Positions 17,234 to 26,190 of a stretch of 64,000 bases of DNA are shown one piece after another. This stretch comes from Clostridiales bacterium (GTDB taxonomy: Bacteria; Bacillota; Clostridia; Oscillospirales; Acutalibacteraceae): assembly GCA_019415945.1 (NCBI GenBank), contig DXYF01000031.1:1-64000 (forward strand). The letters run 5' to 3'. Within the stretch, counting starts at the first letter, position 1. The number at the start of each line of letters is the position of its first letter. The translations under genes were made by a program, and so were the position numbers. The notes beneath the pieces were generated by a model. The model was not told the origin of the DNA and made no database searches. It was given only the letters and a program-made list of their open reading frames with translations.

Positions 17234-18976
17234 ATGGCTCTTGACGGAATTTATTTAAGACATATTAAAAACGAAATAGAAAAGCAGGCACTCGGTGCGA
17301 GGGTATCACAGATTTATCAGCCCAACCGCGACGAGCTTGTTTTTACGCTGAGAACCTTTGACGGCAACAAAAAGCTATTGATTTCCGCACGGGCAAATTC
17401 ACCGCGAATTAATTTTTGTGTTAAAACTCCCGAAAATCCAGCACAGCCGCCAATGTTCTGTATGCTTTTGCGAAAAAGACTCGGCACAGGTAAACTTACC
17501 GCTGTTCGTCAGATGGAGTGCGACCGAGCACTTTTTCTCGATTTTGAGTGTGTAAATGAGCTCGGCGACACCGTGATGATTACCGTTGCAGTCGAGATCA
17601 TGGGAATGTACAGCAACATAATCATAATAAATTCAGACGGTGTGATTATTGATTCGCTCAAGCGAGTTGACCTGACAATGAGCAGTAAGCGAATTGTACT
17701 CCCTAACATCAAATATGAATTGCCTGAGCCGCAGAACAAGCTCAATATTTTGACTTCATCGCCTGAACAAATAGCTCAAAGGATAATCAGCTTTACCCCA
17801 AAAGCAACGCTCAATAAGGCGATTTTGGGCGTTATACAGGGCGTTTCTCCTATCGTGTGCCGAGAGCTTGAATACAGAGTGTCGGAGGGGGTTTCAAACG
17901 ACCTTGAGGGAGAACTGTATCAAAAGCTTGTTTGTGAGATAGAAAGGCTTAAAAACATTGCCGAAAACTGCAATGAAAAACCGTGCATTGTTTACCGTGA
18001 GGATTCAAAGCCGATGGACTTTTGCTTTATGCCGATAGAGCAGTACGGGAGTTTTGCAAAGGTGGAAAGCAAAGCGGGCTTTTCGGAGGTTCTCGACGCT
18101 TTTTACGATGAGCGTGATTCTCGGGAGCGTATGAGGGTAAAGTCGCAGAGCCTTACAAAGCTTTTGACCAATACGGCAGAGCGTATTGCACGCAAAATAT
18201 CAAAACAGCAAGCGGAGCTTTTGCAGTGTGCCGACCGTGAGCATCTCAGAATCTGCGGCGATTTGCTTCAGGCTAATCTCTATAGAATTGAGCGGGGTGC
18301 CGAGTTTGCAGAGGTTGAAAATTATTATGACGAAGAGGGCAAAACGATAAGAATAAAGTTAAACCCCGCAATATCTCCTGCTGCAAATGCACAGAAGTTT
18401 TACAAGGATTATCAAAAGGCAAAAAACGCCGAGGCGGTTCTCGGCGAGCAGATAGAAAAGGGCAAGTCAGAGCTTGAATACATTGAATCTGTTATTGACG
18501 AGGTAACTCGTGCCGAAAATGAAAAGGAGCTTGCTCAGATAAGGGAGGAGCTTACGGAGCAGGGTTATCTTTACCGCCAAAAGGGAAAGCAAAGACCGTT
18601 GTCGCTGCTTCCGCCGCTTGAATTTTTATCAAGCGATGGATTTAGAATATTTGTGGGCAGAAACAACAAGCAAAACGATAAGCTGACATTAAAAACGGCT
18701 TCCAAAAACGATATGTGGCTTCATACAAAGGATATTCACGGCTCACATACGATAATTGCAGGTCACGGGCGTGAAATAAGCGAAACGGCAATTTTGGAGG
18801 CGGCACGCCTTGCGGCATACCACAGCAAGGCAAGAAACAGCAGTCAGGTGCCTGTTGATTACACTCTTGTGCGTTATGTCAGCAAGCCAAACGGTGCAAA
18901 ACCCGGAATGGTCATATATGTAAACAACAAAACGGTTTATGTCAGCCCGTCGCAAGACGGCAGAGAGCAGCCGTGA
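17234..18976 (+). CDS. rqcH: RqcH, ribosome quality-control NFACT protein
   Basis: A 580-residue NFACT-family protein (bacterial Rqc2 homologue, once called fibronectin-binding protein). RqcH binds stalled 50S subunits and recruits tRNA-Ala to add C-terminal alanine tails that mark nascent chains for degradation. Seen: NFACT-N (MALDGIYLRHIKNEIEKQAL), a central helical coiled coil (about 290-430) and NFACT-R with FVGRNNKQNDKLTLK and MWLHTKDIHGSHTII. Start ATG has AGGTGG upstream. Last gene of the murA-side run, followed by a very strong terminator and the tandem repeats. Confidence 0.93.
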   Translation: MALDGIYLRHIKNEIEKQALGARVSQIYQPNRDELVFTLRTFDGNKKLLISARANSPRINFCVKTPENPAQPPMFCMLLRKRLGTGKLTAVRQMECDRALFLDFECVNELGDTVMITVAVEIMGMYSNIIIINSDGVIIDSLKRVDLTMSSKRIVLPNIKYELPEPQNKLNILTSSPEQIAQRIISFTPKATLNKAILGVIQGVSPIVCRELEYRVSEGVSNDLEGELYQKLVCEIERLKNIAENCNEKPCIVYREDSKPMDFCFMPIEQYGSFAKVESKAGFSEVLDAFYDERDSRERMRVKSQSLTKLLTNTAERIARKISKQQAELLQCADREHLRICGDLLQANLYRIERGAEFAEVENYYDEEGKTIRIKLNPAISPAANAQKFYKDYQKAKNAEAVLGEQIEKGKSELEYIESVIDEVTRAENEKELAQIREELTEQGYLYRQKGKQRPLSLLPPLEFLSSDGFRIFVGRNNKQNDKLTLKTASKNDMWLHTKDIHGSHTIIAGHGREISETAILEAARLAAYHSKARNSSQVPVDYTLVRYVSKPNGAKPGMVIYVNNKTVYVSPSQDGREQP

Positions 18977-19024
18977 AAAACTAACATGATATTAGCCTGA
19001 TATATCGGGTTATAATTTATGGGT

Positions 19025-19070
19025 AAAGTAAAAAAATGGACGGAGTTTAATCCGTCCATTTTTTTACTTT
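19025..19070. terminator. Very strong bidirectional terminator after rqcH
   Basis: A perfect 20-bp stem (19025-19044 with 19051-19070, loop GTTTAA) whose core is TGGACGGA/TCCGTCCA flanked by A7 and T7. It works in both directions on paper. Its right arm, TTTTTTACTTT, is also the sequence that begins each of the following tandem repeats. Confidence 0.92.
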
Positions 19071-19356
19071 CTTTATAGGAAACTGCTCGAAAACGGTCGG
19101 GCAGAGAAGGTTTGATAATGTCAACCTGTCTGCTCGAACCCAGTGTCGAGGCACTCAGCTTTTTTACTTTATAGGAACTGCTCGAAAACGGTCGGGCAGA
19201 GAAGGTTTTATAATATCAACCTGTCTGCTCGAACCCAGTGTCGAGGCACTCGGCTTTTTTACTTTATAGGAAACTGATAGAAAACGGTCGGGCAAAGAAG
19301 GTTTGATAATATCAACCTGTCTGCTCGGGTTGCGTGTCGAGGCACTCGACTTTTTT
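19060..19356. repeat. Three tandem ~96-nt structured repeats
   Basis: Three head-to-tail copies: 19060-19159 (100 nt), 19160-19254 (95 nt), 19255-19350 (96 nt), then a final TTTTTT. Each runs TTTTTTACTTT-ATAGGAA-CTG...AAAACGGTCGGGCA-AGAAGGTTT-ATAAT-TCAACCTGTCTGCTCG...TGTCGAGGCACTC-GC/AC. Copies 1 and 2 are nearly identical; copy 3 diverges at its first arm (CTGATAG) and near GGGTTGCG. Each core can fold and each is followed by T6, so the array reads like serial small RNAs or attenuators. No reading frame is conserved across the copies. It occupies most of the convergent rqcH-gpr gap. Confidence 0.9.
19336..19356 (+). terminator. Terminator closing the third repeat
   Basis: Perfect GTCGAG-GCA-CTCGAC hairpin (19336-19350) followed by TTTTTT. 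The equivalent positions of copies 1 and 2 have imperfect stems (ending CAGC and CGGC), so only the last copy has a full canonical terminator at this place. Confidence 0.8.
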
Positions 19357-19467
19357 ATGAGTATCAGGGCAGTTGCAAAATTATTATGAAAACTTTTTGT
19401 ATATCACATAATTACAGCACTGCTGACTTTAAGTTATTAATATTTTATTAAAACTTAATTGAATTTT

Positions 19468-20343
19468 CTACATAAGTGATATAAGGTCCGGCAGGTCGAA
19501 TTCGTTTTGCAGTGCACCGTTTAATGCAAAAGCTATCAGTCTTGACGCCCTTTCTGTCAGCAAATCAATTTCTCTCGGAATTACAACCATTCGCCTGCCG
19601 TTTGGTGAAATTTGATTTTGAGTGCTTGCGTCAAAGTCCTTTCCGAGCAGGTCGTTAGCAAGTGTTTGAACATCAACTACCGTCGGCACACCTATTGCAA
19701 TAACGGGTACTCCTATAGTTTCCTTGCTTATTTTTGTTCGGTGATTGCCAACACCCGCACCCGGAGATATGCCCGTATCGCTTATTTGAAGCGTACAGCC
19801 AAGCCGCTCAAGCCTGCGGGACGCAAGTGCGTCAATGGCTACAACTGCCGTGGGCTTTATTCGCTTTACTACGCTTGATATATATTCTCCCGTTTCAATT
19901 CCCGTCTGACCCGTAACACCCGTTTGCATAACCGCAACGGGGCGTAGTTTATCAAGTCCCGTTGACCTTGCGATTTCACCTGTTATATGTCGGGTCGCAA
20001 GAACCCGCAGACTTGCCTTGGGACCGAGAGAGTCGGGCGTTATTTCGGTGTTGCCGAGCCCCGCCACAAGCACAAGACCGTTTACCGGCAGAAGCCTGCG
20101 TATTTCTTCTCCTATCGTTACAAGCCGCTCATCTGTTTCGGTAAAATTATCCGTGAGCGACGGCAATTCTATTGTAATATATGTTCCTATGTCTTTGCCC
20201 AGTGCCTGTTTTGCCTTTTGATTTTTTACAGTCAGACGGGAGATTTCAAGCCCGTTTTCACTGTAGGTTTTAAATTCCGTTCCCGCAATATGTTCTCCCG
20301 CTATTTCTCTTGCCTCTACTGCAAGGTCTGTACGAAGCTGCAT
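19468..20343 (-). CDS. gpr: Germination protease (spore protease)
   Basis: GPR initiates degradation of small acid-soluble spore proteins during germination. The 291-residue protein begins MQLRTDLAVEARE, which contains the TDLA-x-EA sequence recognised in both its own propeptide and its SASP substrates. Conserved GPR segments include VAGLGNTEITPDSLGP, TGVTGQTGIETGEY, IDALASR and ISPGAGVGNHR. Start ATG has GGGAGG upstream. It is the only sporulation gene in the window and the best evidence that the host forms endospores. It converges on rqcH across the tandem repeats. Confidence 0.96.
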   Translation of the reverse strand: MQLRTDLAVEAREIAGEHIAGTEFKTYSENGLEISRLTVKNQKAKQALGKDIGTYITIELPSLTDNFTETDERLVTIGEEIRRLLPVNGLVLVAGLGNTEITPDSLGPKASLRVLATRHITGEIARSTGLDKLRPVAVMQTGVTGQTGIETGEYISSVVKRIKPTAVVAIDALASRRLERLGCTLQISDTGISPGAGVGNHRTKISKETIGVPVIAIGVPTVVDVQTLANDLLGKDFDASTQNQISPNGRRMVVIPREIDLLTERASRLIAFALNGALQNEFDLPDLISLM

Positions 20344-20366
20344 AAAAATTCCTCCCGCTTTTCTTA

Positions 20367-20397
20367 TATTATTGGTGCGGTGGGGAATTTATATTCT
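20367..20397 (-). promoter_or_regulatory. gpr: Possible forespore (sigma-G/F type) promoter of gpr
   Basis: Minus strand AGAATA, 18-nt spacer, AATAATA, about 25 nt before the gpr start. This resembles the sigma-G pattern (TGAATA...CATACTA) with mismatches in both boxes. gpr is forespore-transcribed in bacilli, which is the main reason to suspect it. Confidence 0.3.
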
Positions 20398-20476
20398 TTA
20401 CAAATAATTTTACTTTTGGTATAATTCAGTTACAGCATTAAAAGTATATTTTATTTTATAAATTCGGAGTATTATT

Positions 20477-22141
20477 ATGAAAAAGAGTAGTATAATCAGA
20501 GGTATAACTGCATTTGCCGTATCGGCAAGTTTGTTGTGTGTTTCTGCTTTGACAGCAGGAGCCGTTGTAATAGACGATGAGCTTTTGCCCGCTTCATCCG
20601 ACAGCAGTCTGCAAACACAATCTGTTGATACATCTCTGCCGCTGAAATACAGCTCCCGTGATTTGGGACTTGTTACGGATATAAAGCAGCAGCTCTATAA
20701 CGAGTGCTGGGCGGTATCGGGTGTGTCGGTTTTTGAAACGAAGCTGTTAAAAGAAGGCTTTGCTGTTGATAATATTTCATTTGATCACCTTAATATATGG
20801 GCGACAAAGCACAGCGACGGAACAGGCTGGCAAAGAACATACAAAGACGGCGGATATTCCTATTCTGCCATAGGATATTTTACATCATGGCAGGGCGGAG
20901 TTGAAACATCCGATTTAGGCAAATTTGATGTCACAAGCGGCGTTACATCGGACGATATAGATACCACCCTTGCAAAATACGGAACTACTGCCGTTGAGTA
21001 TCTTGACAGAAACGATACCGACGCAATTAAGCGTGCAATAATGGAAAACGGCGGAGTTTATACTGCTTACGCAACTGCTGCGTCTTGTTTAAGTTCGGAT
21101 AAAACCTCCTACTTTATGCCCGAAAGCTATGACGGTTATTCGGTAAATCACGGAGTAGAGATTGTCGGCTGGGATGACAGCTACGACAAGGCCAAATTTA
21201 ACGGCTCAGTAGGCGAAAAACCCAAAAAGCCCGGTGCATGGCTTGCACGAAACAGTTATGGAGACTACAATTCACTCGGCGGATATTTTTGGATTTCATA
21301 CGAGGATACTTATGTTTTCGGAGACAAGTATAAGCCGCTTTATTCAATAAAGTCGGTTCAGAAAATTGACGAGAATACAAGGCTTGAACAAAATGAAATA
21401 TACGGTGCAACATTTGATATTGAAATTAAGGGAGTAAACGAGGTTGCGTATTTAAACAGGTTTGATTTTTCAAACGGTTACAATACACTCGACAAGGTGA
21501 TTTTTGAAACTGAATGTAAAAATGCCGACTACACGCTTTATTATGTTCCCGACAATGGTGTAAGTCAGCCTGAATCAGATAAAAGCAAGTGGGTAAGGCT
21601 GTATGAGGGAACGGCGGATTATGCGGGATACATTTGTGCCGATATTTCTGATTTTACTCTGCCTTTGGGGTACGGCTCAATCGCAGTCGTAATAAACACG
21701 GAGAAGCTCAATGCAGGACTTGACAGCTCATCACAGGATTATAAATATCCGTCGCTCGGTTCGTGCGAGTGGATGACAAATTCGCAGACAGGGCAGTATG
21801 TTCTGATTAATGATCCGAGCTACGGCGACAGTTTTATTTACTACAATAATGAGATGCGCGATTTGCTCGACTGGTATAAGGAAGAAAATAATGATGACCT
21901 CGGCGGTACATTTGTTATAAAGGCTGTTACAACGGGCAGCGGGGCAGAGGTTACTGTTCTCGGCGATGTTACGCTTGACGGCAAGGTTAATGTAGCAGAC
22001 GCCACATATATTCAAAAATATCTCGTCGGAACCGAAGAGTTTTCCGAGGTGAGAAAGCTCAATGCAGATGTTGACGGCGACGGTGAAATCAGCATTGCGG
22101 ACGCAACCGCAGTTCAAAGAATGATTGCGGGACTTTCATAA
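20477..22141 (+). CDS. Secreted papain-like (C1) cysteine protease with dockerin
   Basis: A 554-residue exported protein. A signal peptide (about 1-29, ending LTAGA) precedes a C1A peptidase domain with C77 in QQLYNECWAVSG, H225 in YSVNHGVEIVGWDD and N259 in WLARNSYGD, all three catalytic residues in order. A beta-rich region (about 290-490) could be the lectin-like domain often fused to clostridial C1 peptidases. The C-terminus (about 494-554) is a dockerin: GDVTLDGKVNVADATYIQKY and DVDGDGEISIADATAVQRM, two calcium loops. It would dock to a cohesin on a scaffoldin, none of which is in the window. Single-gene transcript ending at a strong terminator. Confidence 0.92.
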   Translation: MKKSSIIRGITAFAVSASLLCVSALTAGAVVIDDELLPASSDSSLQTQSVDTSLPLKYSSRDLGLVTDIKQQLYNECWAVSGVSVFETKLLKEGFAVDNISFDHLNIWATKHSDGTGWQRTYKDGGYSYSAIGYFTSWQGGVETSDLGKFDVTSGVTSDDIDTTLAKYGTTAVEYLDRNDTDAIKRAIMENGGVYTAYATAASCLSSDKTSYFMPESYDGYSVNHGVEIVGWDDSYDKAKFNGSVGEKPKKPGAWLARNSYGDYNSLGGYFWISYEDTYVFGDKYKPLYSIKSVQKIDENTRLEQNEIYGATFDIEIKGVNEVAYLNRFDFSNGYNTLDKVIFETECKNADYTLYYVPDNGVSQPESDKSKWVRLYEGTADYAGYICADISDFTLPLGYGSIAVVINTEKLNAGLDSSSQDYKYPSLGSCEWMTNSQTGQYVLINDPSYGDSFIYYNNEMRDLLDWYKEENNDDLGGTFVIKAVTTGSGAEVTVLGDVTLDGKVNVADATYIQKYLVGTEEFSEVRKLNADVDGDGEISIADATAVQRMIAGLS

Positions 22142-22160
22142 ATTTAACGGCAATAAATTA

Positions 22161-22204
22161 ACGGCTGAAACAGTTTTTTGTAACTGCTTCAGCCGTGTTT
22201 TGTT
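22161..22204. terminator. Terminator between dockerin protease and mreB-like gene
   Basis: ACGGCTGAA...TTCAGCCGT stem (22161-22169 with 22188-22196) extended by CAGTT/AACTG with one A-C mismatch, then GTTTTGTTT. It serves the converging genes on both strands. Confidence 0.85.
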
Positions 22205-23220
22205 TAATATGCGGCAAGTATTGGGGATATTCCCAAAGCCGAGTGTTTGTCAGCTTCACCGATAAACCCGATTGCCTTTCCGCAGCCCATTATTACACAG
22301 TCTGCTGCGTTTTTGTGAACCCTTACTCTTAGCTTTGTTGCCTCGCTTATAAGCTTTGCAAAACCCGTAAGCTTTGCAAGACCGCCCGTGAGTATGATCC
22401 CGTCAGTATAAATGTCGCTCGTAAGCTCGGGCGGCGTCTTTTCAAGCACATCTTTGATTGAATTTACTATCGCAGCGGCAACTTCCTCAATCGCTTCCTT
22501 GATTTCGGCAGATGTTATCTCAACAAACCTCGGCATACCGCTTACTGCGTCTCTGCCCTTTACTCTAAAGGTTTTTTGCTCGGCAGGAACAATAACACAG
22601 CCTATGGCTTTTTTGCAGCTTTCAGCCATATTTGTGCCGATTATCAGATTGTACTTTTTGCGGACATATTTTACAATTTCTTCGTCCATTGCACTTCCTG
22701 CCTGTCTGACCGTTTTGGAAACAGATATTCCGCCGAGCGATAATACTGCGATGTCAGCCGTACCGCTTCCTATATCGGCAATCATAACGCCGTGCGGTGT
22801 AGTTATATCTATTGAACAGCCGAGTGCCGCCGCCTTTGGACTTTCGATAAGGTAAACCCGTCTTACGCCGAAAGAGCTTACTGCATTTACAACAGCTCGC
22901 TTCTCTACCTCGGTAACATCACAGGGAACAGCGGTAATTACTCTGGGCATTACGACTTTTACAGAGCATACCTCTTTGAGCAGTATTGAAACCATATCCT
23001 CAACAAGCTCTGAACGGGCGATTACACCTCCGTCAAGCGGATGAGCGGCTTTTACGCCTACAGGTGTTTTGCCTATCATCGTATACGCTTCGTCGCCGAC
23101 CGCATATATTTCTCCCGTGTCAATATCGTAGGTCACAACGCTTGCTTCATCAAGTACCTTGCCTTTATTTTCGATAAACACTCGTGTTCTGTCGGAACCA
23201 AGGTCTATAGCTATGTCCAT
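22204..23220 (-). CDS. Solitary MreB/Mbl-like actin homologue
   Basis: A 338-residue bacterial actin of the MreB family, which polymerises under the membrane to guide cell-wall elongation or related tasks. Phosphate-1 loop MDIAIDLGSDRTRVFI, phosphate-2 loop MIADIGSGTADIAVLSLGG and the adenosine motif IILTGGLAKLTG are present. It stands alone with its own promoter, not in an mreBCD operon, so it is probably a paralogue such as Mbl/MreBH, possibly linked to sporulation; that is inference. GGAGTGA precedes the ATG. Confidence 0.88.
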   Translation of the reverse strand: MDIAIDLGSDRTRVFIENKGKVLDEASVVTYDIDTGEIYAVGDEAYTMIGKTPVGVKAAHPLDGGVIARSELVEDMVSILLKEVCSVKVVMPRVITAVPCDVTEVEKRAVVNAVSSFGVRRVYLIESPKAAALGCSIDITTPHGVMIADIGSGTADIAVLSLGGISVSKTVRQAGSAMDEEIVKYVRKKYNLIIGTNMAESCKKAIGCVIVPAEQKTFRVKGRDAVSGMPRFVEITSAEIKEAIEEVAAAIVNSIKDVLEKTPPELTSDIYTDGIILTGGLAKLTGFAKLISEATKLRVRVHKNAADCVIMGCGKAIGFIGEADKHSALGISPILAAY

Positions 23221-23252
23221 AAAATCACTCCGATTACAGTTGATTAAGATTT

Positions 23253-23281
23253 ATTATATAATAATTATATTATTTCTTCAA
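23253..23281 (-). promoter_or_regulatory. Promoter of the mreB-like gene
   Basis: Minus strand TTGAAG (23276-23281), 17-nt spacer, TATAAT (23253-23258). It lies between comF and the mreB-like gene, so the latter can be transcribed independently of recD2-comF. Confidence 0.65.
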
Positions 23282-23284
23282 GGC

Positions 23285-23947
23285 TTAGAACTCGGTTACC
23301 GCACATACAACGGCACAGTTTACCGATTTACAGCCGCCTTTAATAAGCACTCTTGCACACTCGCCGAGTGTATTGCCTGTTGTTATAATGTCGTCGATTA
23401 TAAGTATTCTTTTGCCCTTTATAAGCTCATTGTCTGTTACTTTGTAGACGCCCTTTACATTAGCCGCTCTTTCTTTTGATTTTAATGTGTGCTGGATTTT
23501 GTTTTCTTTAAATTTTCTAAGCGTGTCCGCATACGGTATATTCATAATTTTGCTGCATTCAACGGCAAGCAGTTTTGCCTGATTGTAGCCACGCTTTTTA
23601 ATATGCTTTTTGTGCATCGGCACACAGGTTATTATATCAAAAGTATTTTCGGGAAAGCTTTCAAAAATACTTTGCACAAGTACAAAGGAGAGCTGTTTTG
23701 AGTAGCTTCCGCAGTTTTTGAACTTAAAATTTGTAATTGCCTTTTTAAAAATCCCCTCATACGGAAACGGTGCTGTGCAGGGAAAACCGCCTACGCAGTA
23801 TTTTTTTATCGACGGAGCGGGAAACTGCTTTTTGCAGCTTTCACAGGCGTATTCGTTTTTATCAATTATTTTTTCACAGTACGGGCATCTTACGGGAAAT
23901 AAAATGACCGTTATGTTTTCTTTTAGCTTATGTATAAAGTCCGTCAT
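23285..23947 (-). CDS. comF: ComF-family phosphoribosyltransferase-like protein
   Basis: A 220-residue ComF homologue. An N-terminal zinc knuckle (about C22, C25 and C36, C39: CPYC...CESC) precedes a type I PRTase fold with KKRGYNQAKLLA and the PRPP loop RILIIDDIITTGNTL. ComF acts in the cytoplasm during DNA uptake in competent bacilli, binding with ComFA and DprA; in clostridia its role is less clear. Its start lies inside the end of recD2 (20-nt overlap), so translation is coupled. I use the ATG at 23947; a GTG one codon upstream is equally possible. Confidence 0.9.
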   Translation of the reverse strand: MTDFIHKLKENITVILFPVRCPYCEKIIDKNEYACESCKKQFPAPSIKKYCVGGFPCTAPFPYEGIFKKAITNFKFKNCGSYSKQLSFVLVQSIFESFPENTFDIITCVPMHKKHIKKRGYNQAKLLAVECSKIMNIPYADTLRKFKENKIQHTLKSKERAANVKGVYKVTDNELIKGKRILIIDDIITTGNTLGECARVLIKGGCKSVNCAVVCAVTEF

Positions 23948-26144
23948 CACGCAATAAAAATTCCTTTAAACCGCTGTACCGCTTTGTGCGGCGATTGTTG
24001 TTTACCATATATTCCACTGTATGCGGATTGCCTACAAGAATAAGCGTTTTTTTCGCCCTTGTAACCGCCGTGTACAAAAGATTTCTGTAATAAAGCTGAG
24101 GAGGTCCCGAAAACATCGGCATAACTACCGCGTCAAACTCGTTGCCCTGGCTTTTGTGCACCGTAACGGCATATGCAAAATCAAGGTCGGACGCACTTTC
24201 GTATGTATAAGACGCAGTCTTGTCGTAGAAGCATATTTTTATAATCTTGGATTTTTTATCAATCTTAGTTATTATGCCTATATCTCCGTTAAAAATACCC
24301 TCTCCTTTTTCTCCGTTATCTTTGTACCATACTATATCATAGTTGTTTTTTACCTGCATAACCTTGTCGCCCGTGCGAAAGGTTTTTGAACCTATCGTAA
24401 TTTCACCGTCACCTTGTTTTTTTGGATTAAGAGCATTTTGAAGCCTTAAATTAAGCTGTACAGTACCAAGCTCTCCTTTTTTTGACGGTGACAGAACCTG
24501 AATATTATCAAATGCTGAATATCCGTATGCCTTTGGCAGTCTGTTTTTGCAAAGGTCTGTAATAACATTTGCTATATCTTCTTTATTGTTTTTTTGAAGA
24601 AAAAAGAAATCCTTGTCGGCGTTATTAAGCACCGGCATTACGCCGTTTACAATTTTATGAGCGTTGGTAACTATCAGACTTTCCTGAGCCTGTCTGAAAA
24701 TTTCGTTTAATCTGACAACAGGTATAATATCGCTTGCGATAAGGTCGCTTAGTACATTGCCGGGACCGACTGACGGCAGCTGGTCCGAATCCCCGACAAG
24801 TATAAGACGGCATCCCAGCGGCAATGCTCTCATAACGCTCTCAAAAATACAGGTGTCAACCATAGAAACCTCGTCGACAATGAGTGCGTCGCATTTAAGC
24901 TGATTACGCTCGTTTTTGTTAAATACAGGGTTGTCATTCCTGTCCCAGCTCACCTCAAGCAGACGATGCAGGGTTTTCGCTTCGTCCCCTGTAAGCTCGC
25001 TCATTCTTTGTGCGGCACGGCCTGTCGGAGCCGAGAGCAAAACCGTTTTTCCCTTTCGCTTGAGTATTTGTATAATGGCGTTTAGGGTAGTTGTTTTACC
25101 TGTTCCGGGACCGCCTGTTAAAATCAGCATTCCCTCTGTAAGTGCGGAGCTGATCGCCTGCTTTTGCAAATCTGCGTAACAGATTCCGTCGTTTTCCTCA
25201 CACAGTTTTATTTCCCTGTCGATATCTTTTATCGCTTCTGCGGGGAATTTGAGAAGCATTTTGATTCTTGAAGAAATATACATCTCGCTTAAATGAAGCT
25301 GAGGAGTAAATACAAAATCCTGCCCGTCCATAATTTCGCCGATAAGCGAACGGTCAAAGAGCATTTCATCCATGCATTTTTCTGTTTTATCAGTTTCAAC
25401 GCTCAAAAACTCGGCAGAAATTGAAAGCAGCTTTTGCTTTGGCAGACAGGTATGACCGTTTCGCTCGTTATGGCGTAAAATATATGTAATTCCCGCTCTC
25501 AGGCGTACTGTGCTGTCAGATTCAAGTGATTCCTTTTTTGCTATAAAATCGGCACTTTCAAACGATACGCCGAAATCTCCCTCGCACAAAATATACGGAT
25601 TTTGCTTAATCCTTTCAACACAGTTTGAGCCCAAAGCGTTAAAAATCTTGACGGTAGATGTGTTTGAGATTCCGTATTCTCCGAGGTAGAGCATCAGCTT
25701 TCTCACTCCGGTATTTGCCTTGAGCTGACTTGAAAAGTCCTCTGCCTTGCTCTTTGAAATTCCCTTTATCAAGGCAACCCGCGACGGCTCGTTTTCCATA
25801 ATGTCAAGCGTTGCTTCCCCAAACTCACTGACAAGCGTTTTTGCAGTTGACGGTCCTATTCCTCTGATTGCACCCGATGAAAGATAACGCAGTATATCGG
25901 CACTTTCCGTCGGGCGGCAAACTTCACAGGTAGCCGCCGAAAACTGTTTTCCGTAATTTTTGTGATTTGTATAAAATCCCGTAAGCCTTACGGTGTTTCC
26001 CACGGACGCCTGCGGCATAATTCCCACAGCAGTAATATAATCGTCGCCGTTTGCAATTTCGATTACCGTATATCCGTTTTCTTCATTTCTGTAAACAATA
26101 TTTTCAATTATTCCTTCAAGCTCAAGCAGATTTTCATTATTCAT
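23928..26144 (-). CDS. recD2: RecD2 family ATP-dependent DNA helicase
   Basis: A 738-residue SF1B 5'-3' helicase of the RecD2 type, found in bacteria without RecB/RecC association. The N-terminal part has an OB-like region and helix-hairpin-helix repeats (IRGIGPSTAKTLVSEFGE, ALIKGISKSKAEDF). The motor shows Walker A GGPGTGKTT (344-352), Walker B ALIVDEVSMVD, motif III LVGDSDQLPSVGPG and motif V/VI AVTVHKSQGNEFD with LLYTAVTRAKK. It acts in DNA repair and replication-fork processing. It heads an operon with comF. Confidence 0.95.
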   Translation of the reverse strand: MNNENLLELEGIIENIVYRNEENGYTVIEIANGDDYITAVGIMPQASVGNTVRLTGFYTNHKNYGKQFSAATCEVCRPTESADILRYLSSGAIRGIGPSTAKTLVSEFGEATLDIMENEPSRVALIKGISKSKAEDFSSQLKANTGVRKLMLYLGEYGISNTSTVKIFNALGSNCVERIKQNPYILCEGDFGVSFESADFIAKKESLESDSTVRLRAGITYILRHNERNGHTCLPKQKLLSISAEFLSVETDKTEKCMDEMLFDRSLIGEIMDGQDFVFTPQLHLSEMYISSRIKMLLKFPAEAIKDIDREIKLCEENDGICYADLQKQAISSALTEGMLILTGGPGTGKTTTLNAIIQILKRKGKTVLLSAPTGRAAQRMSELTGDEAKTLHRLLEVSWDRNDNPVFNKNERNQLKCDALIVDEVSMVDTCIFESVMRALPLGCRLILVGDSDQLPSVGPGNVLSDLIASDIIPVVRLNEIFRQAQESLIVTNAHKIVNGVMPVLNNADKDFFFLQKNNKEDIANVITDLCKNRLPKAYGYSAFDNIQVLSPSKKGELGTVQLNLRLQNALNPKKQGDGEITIGSKTFRTGDKVMQVKNNYDIVWYKDNGEKGEGIFNGDIGIITKIDKKSKIIKICFYDKTASYTYESASDLDFAYAVTVHKSQGNEFDAVVMPMFSGPPQLYYRNLLYTAVTRAKKTLILVGNPHTVEYMVNNNRRTKRYSGLKEFLLRDDGLYT

Positions 26145-26190
26145 AAAATTTTCCTTTTATCATAATTGATTGATATATTTAAACTTACGG

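Noticed and set aside
19130..19146. TCGAACCC in the repeats looks like a tRNA T-loop
   Set aside because: The rest of the cloverleaf is missing: no acceptor stem, no anticodon arm in register, and copy 3 changes this very segment. I treat it as a coincidence in a structured repeat.
19060..19356. CRISPR array
   Set aside because: Units are adjacent and nearly full-length repeats with no unique spacers, and no cas gene is near.
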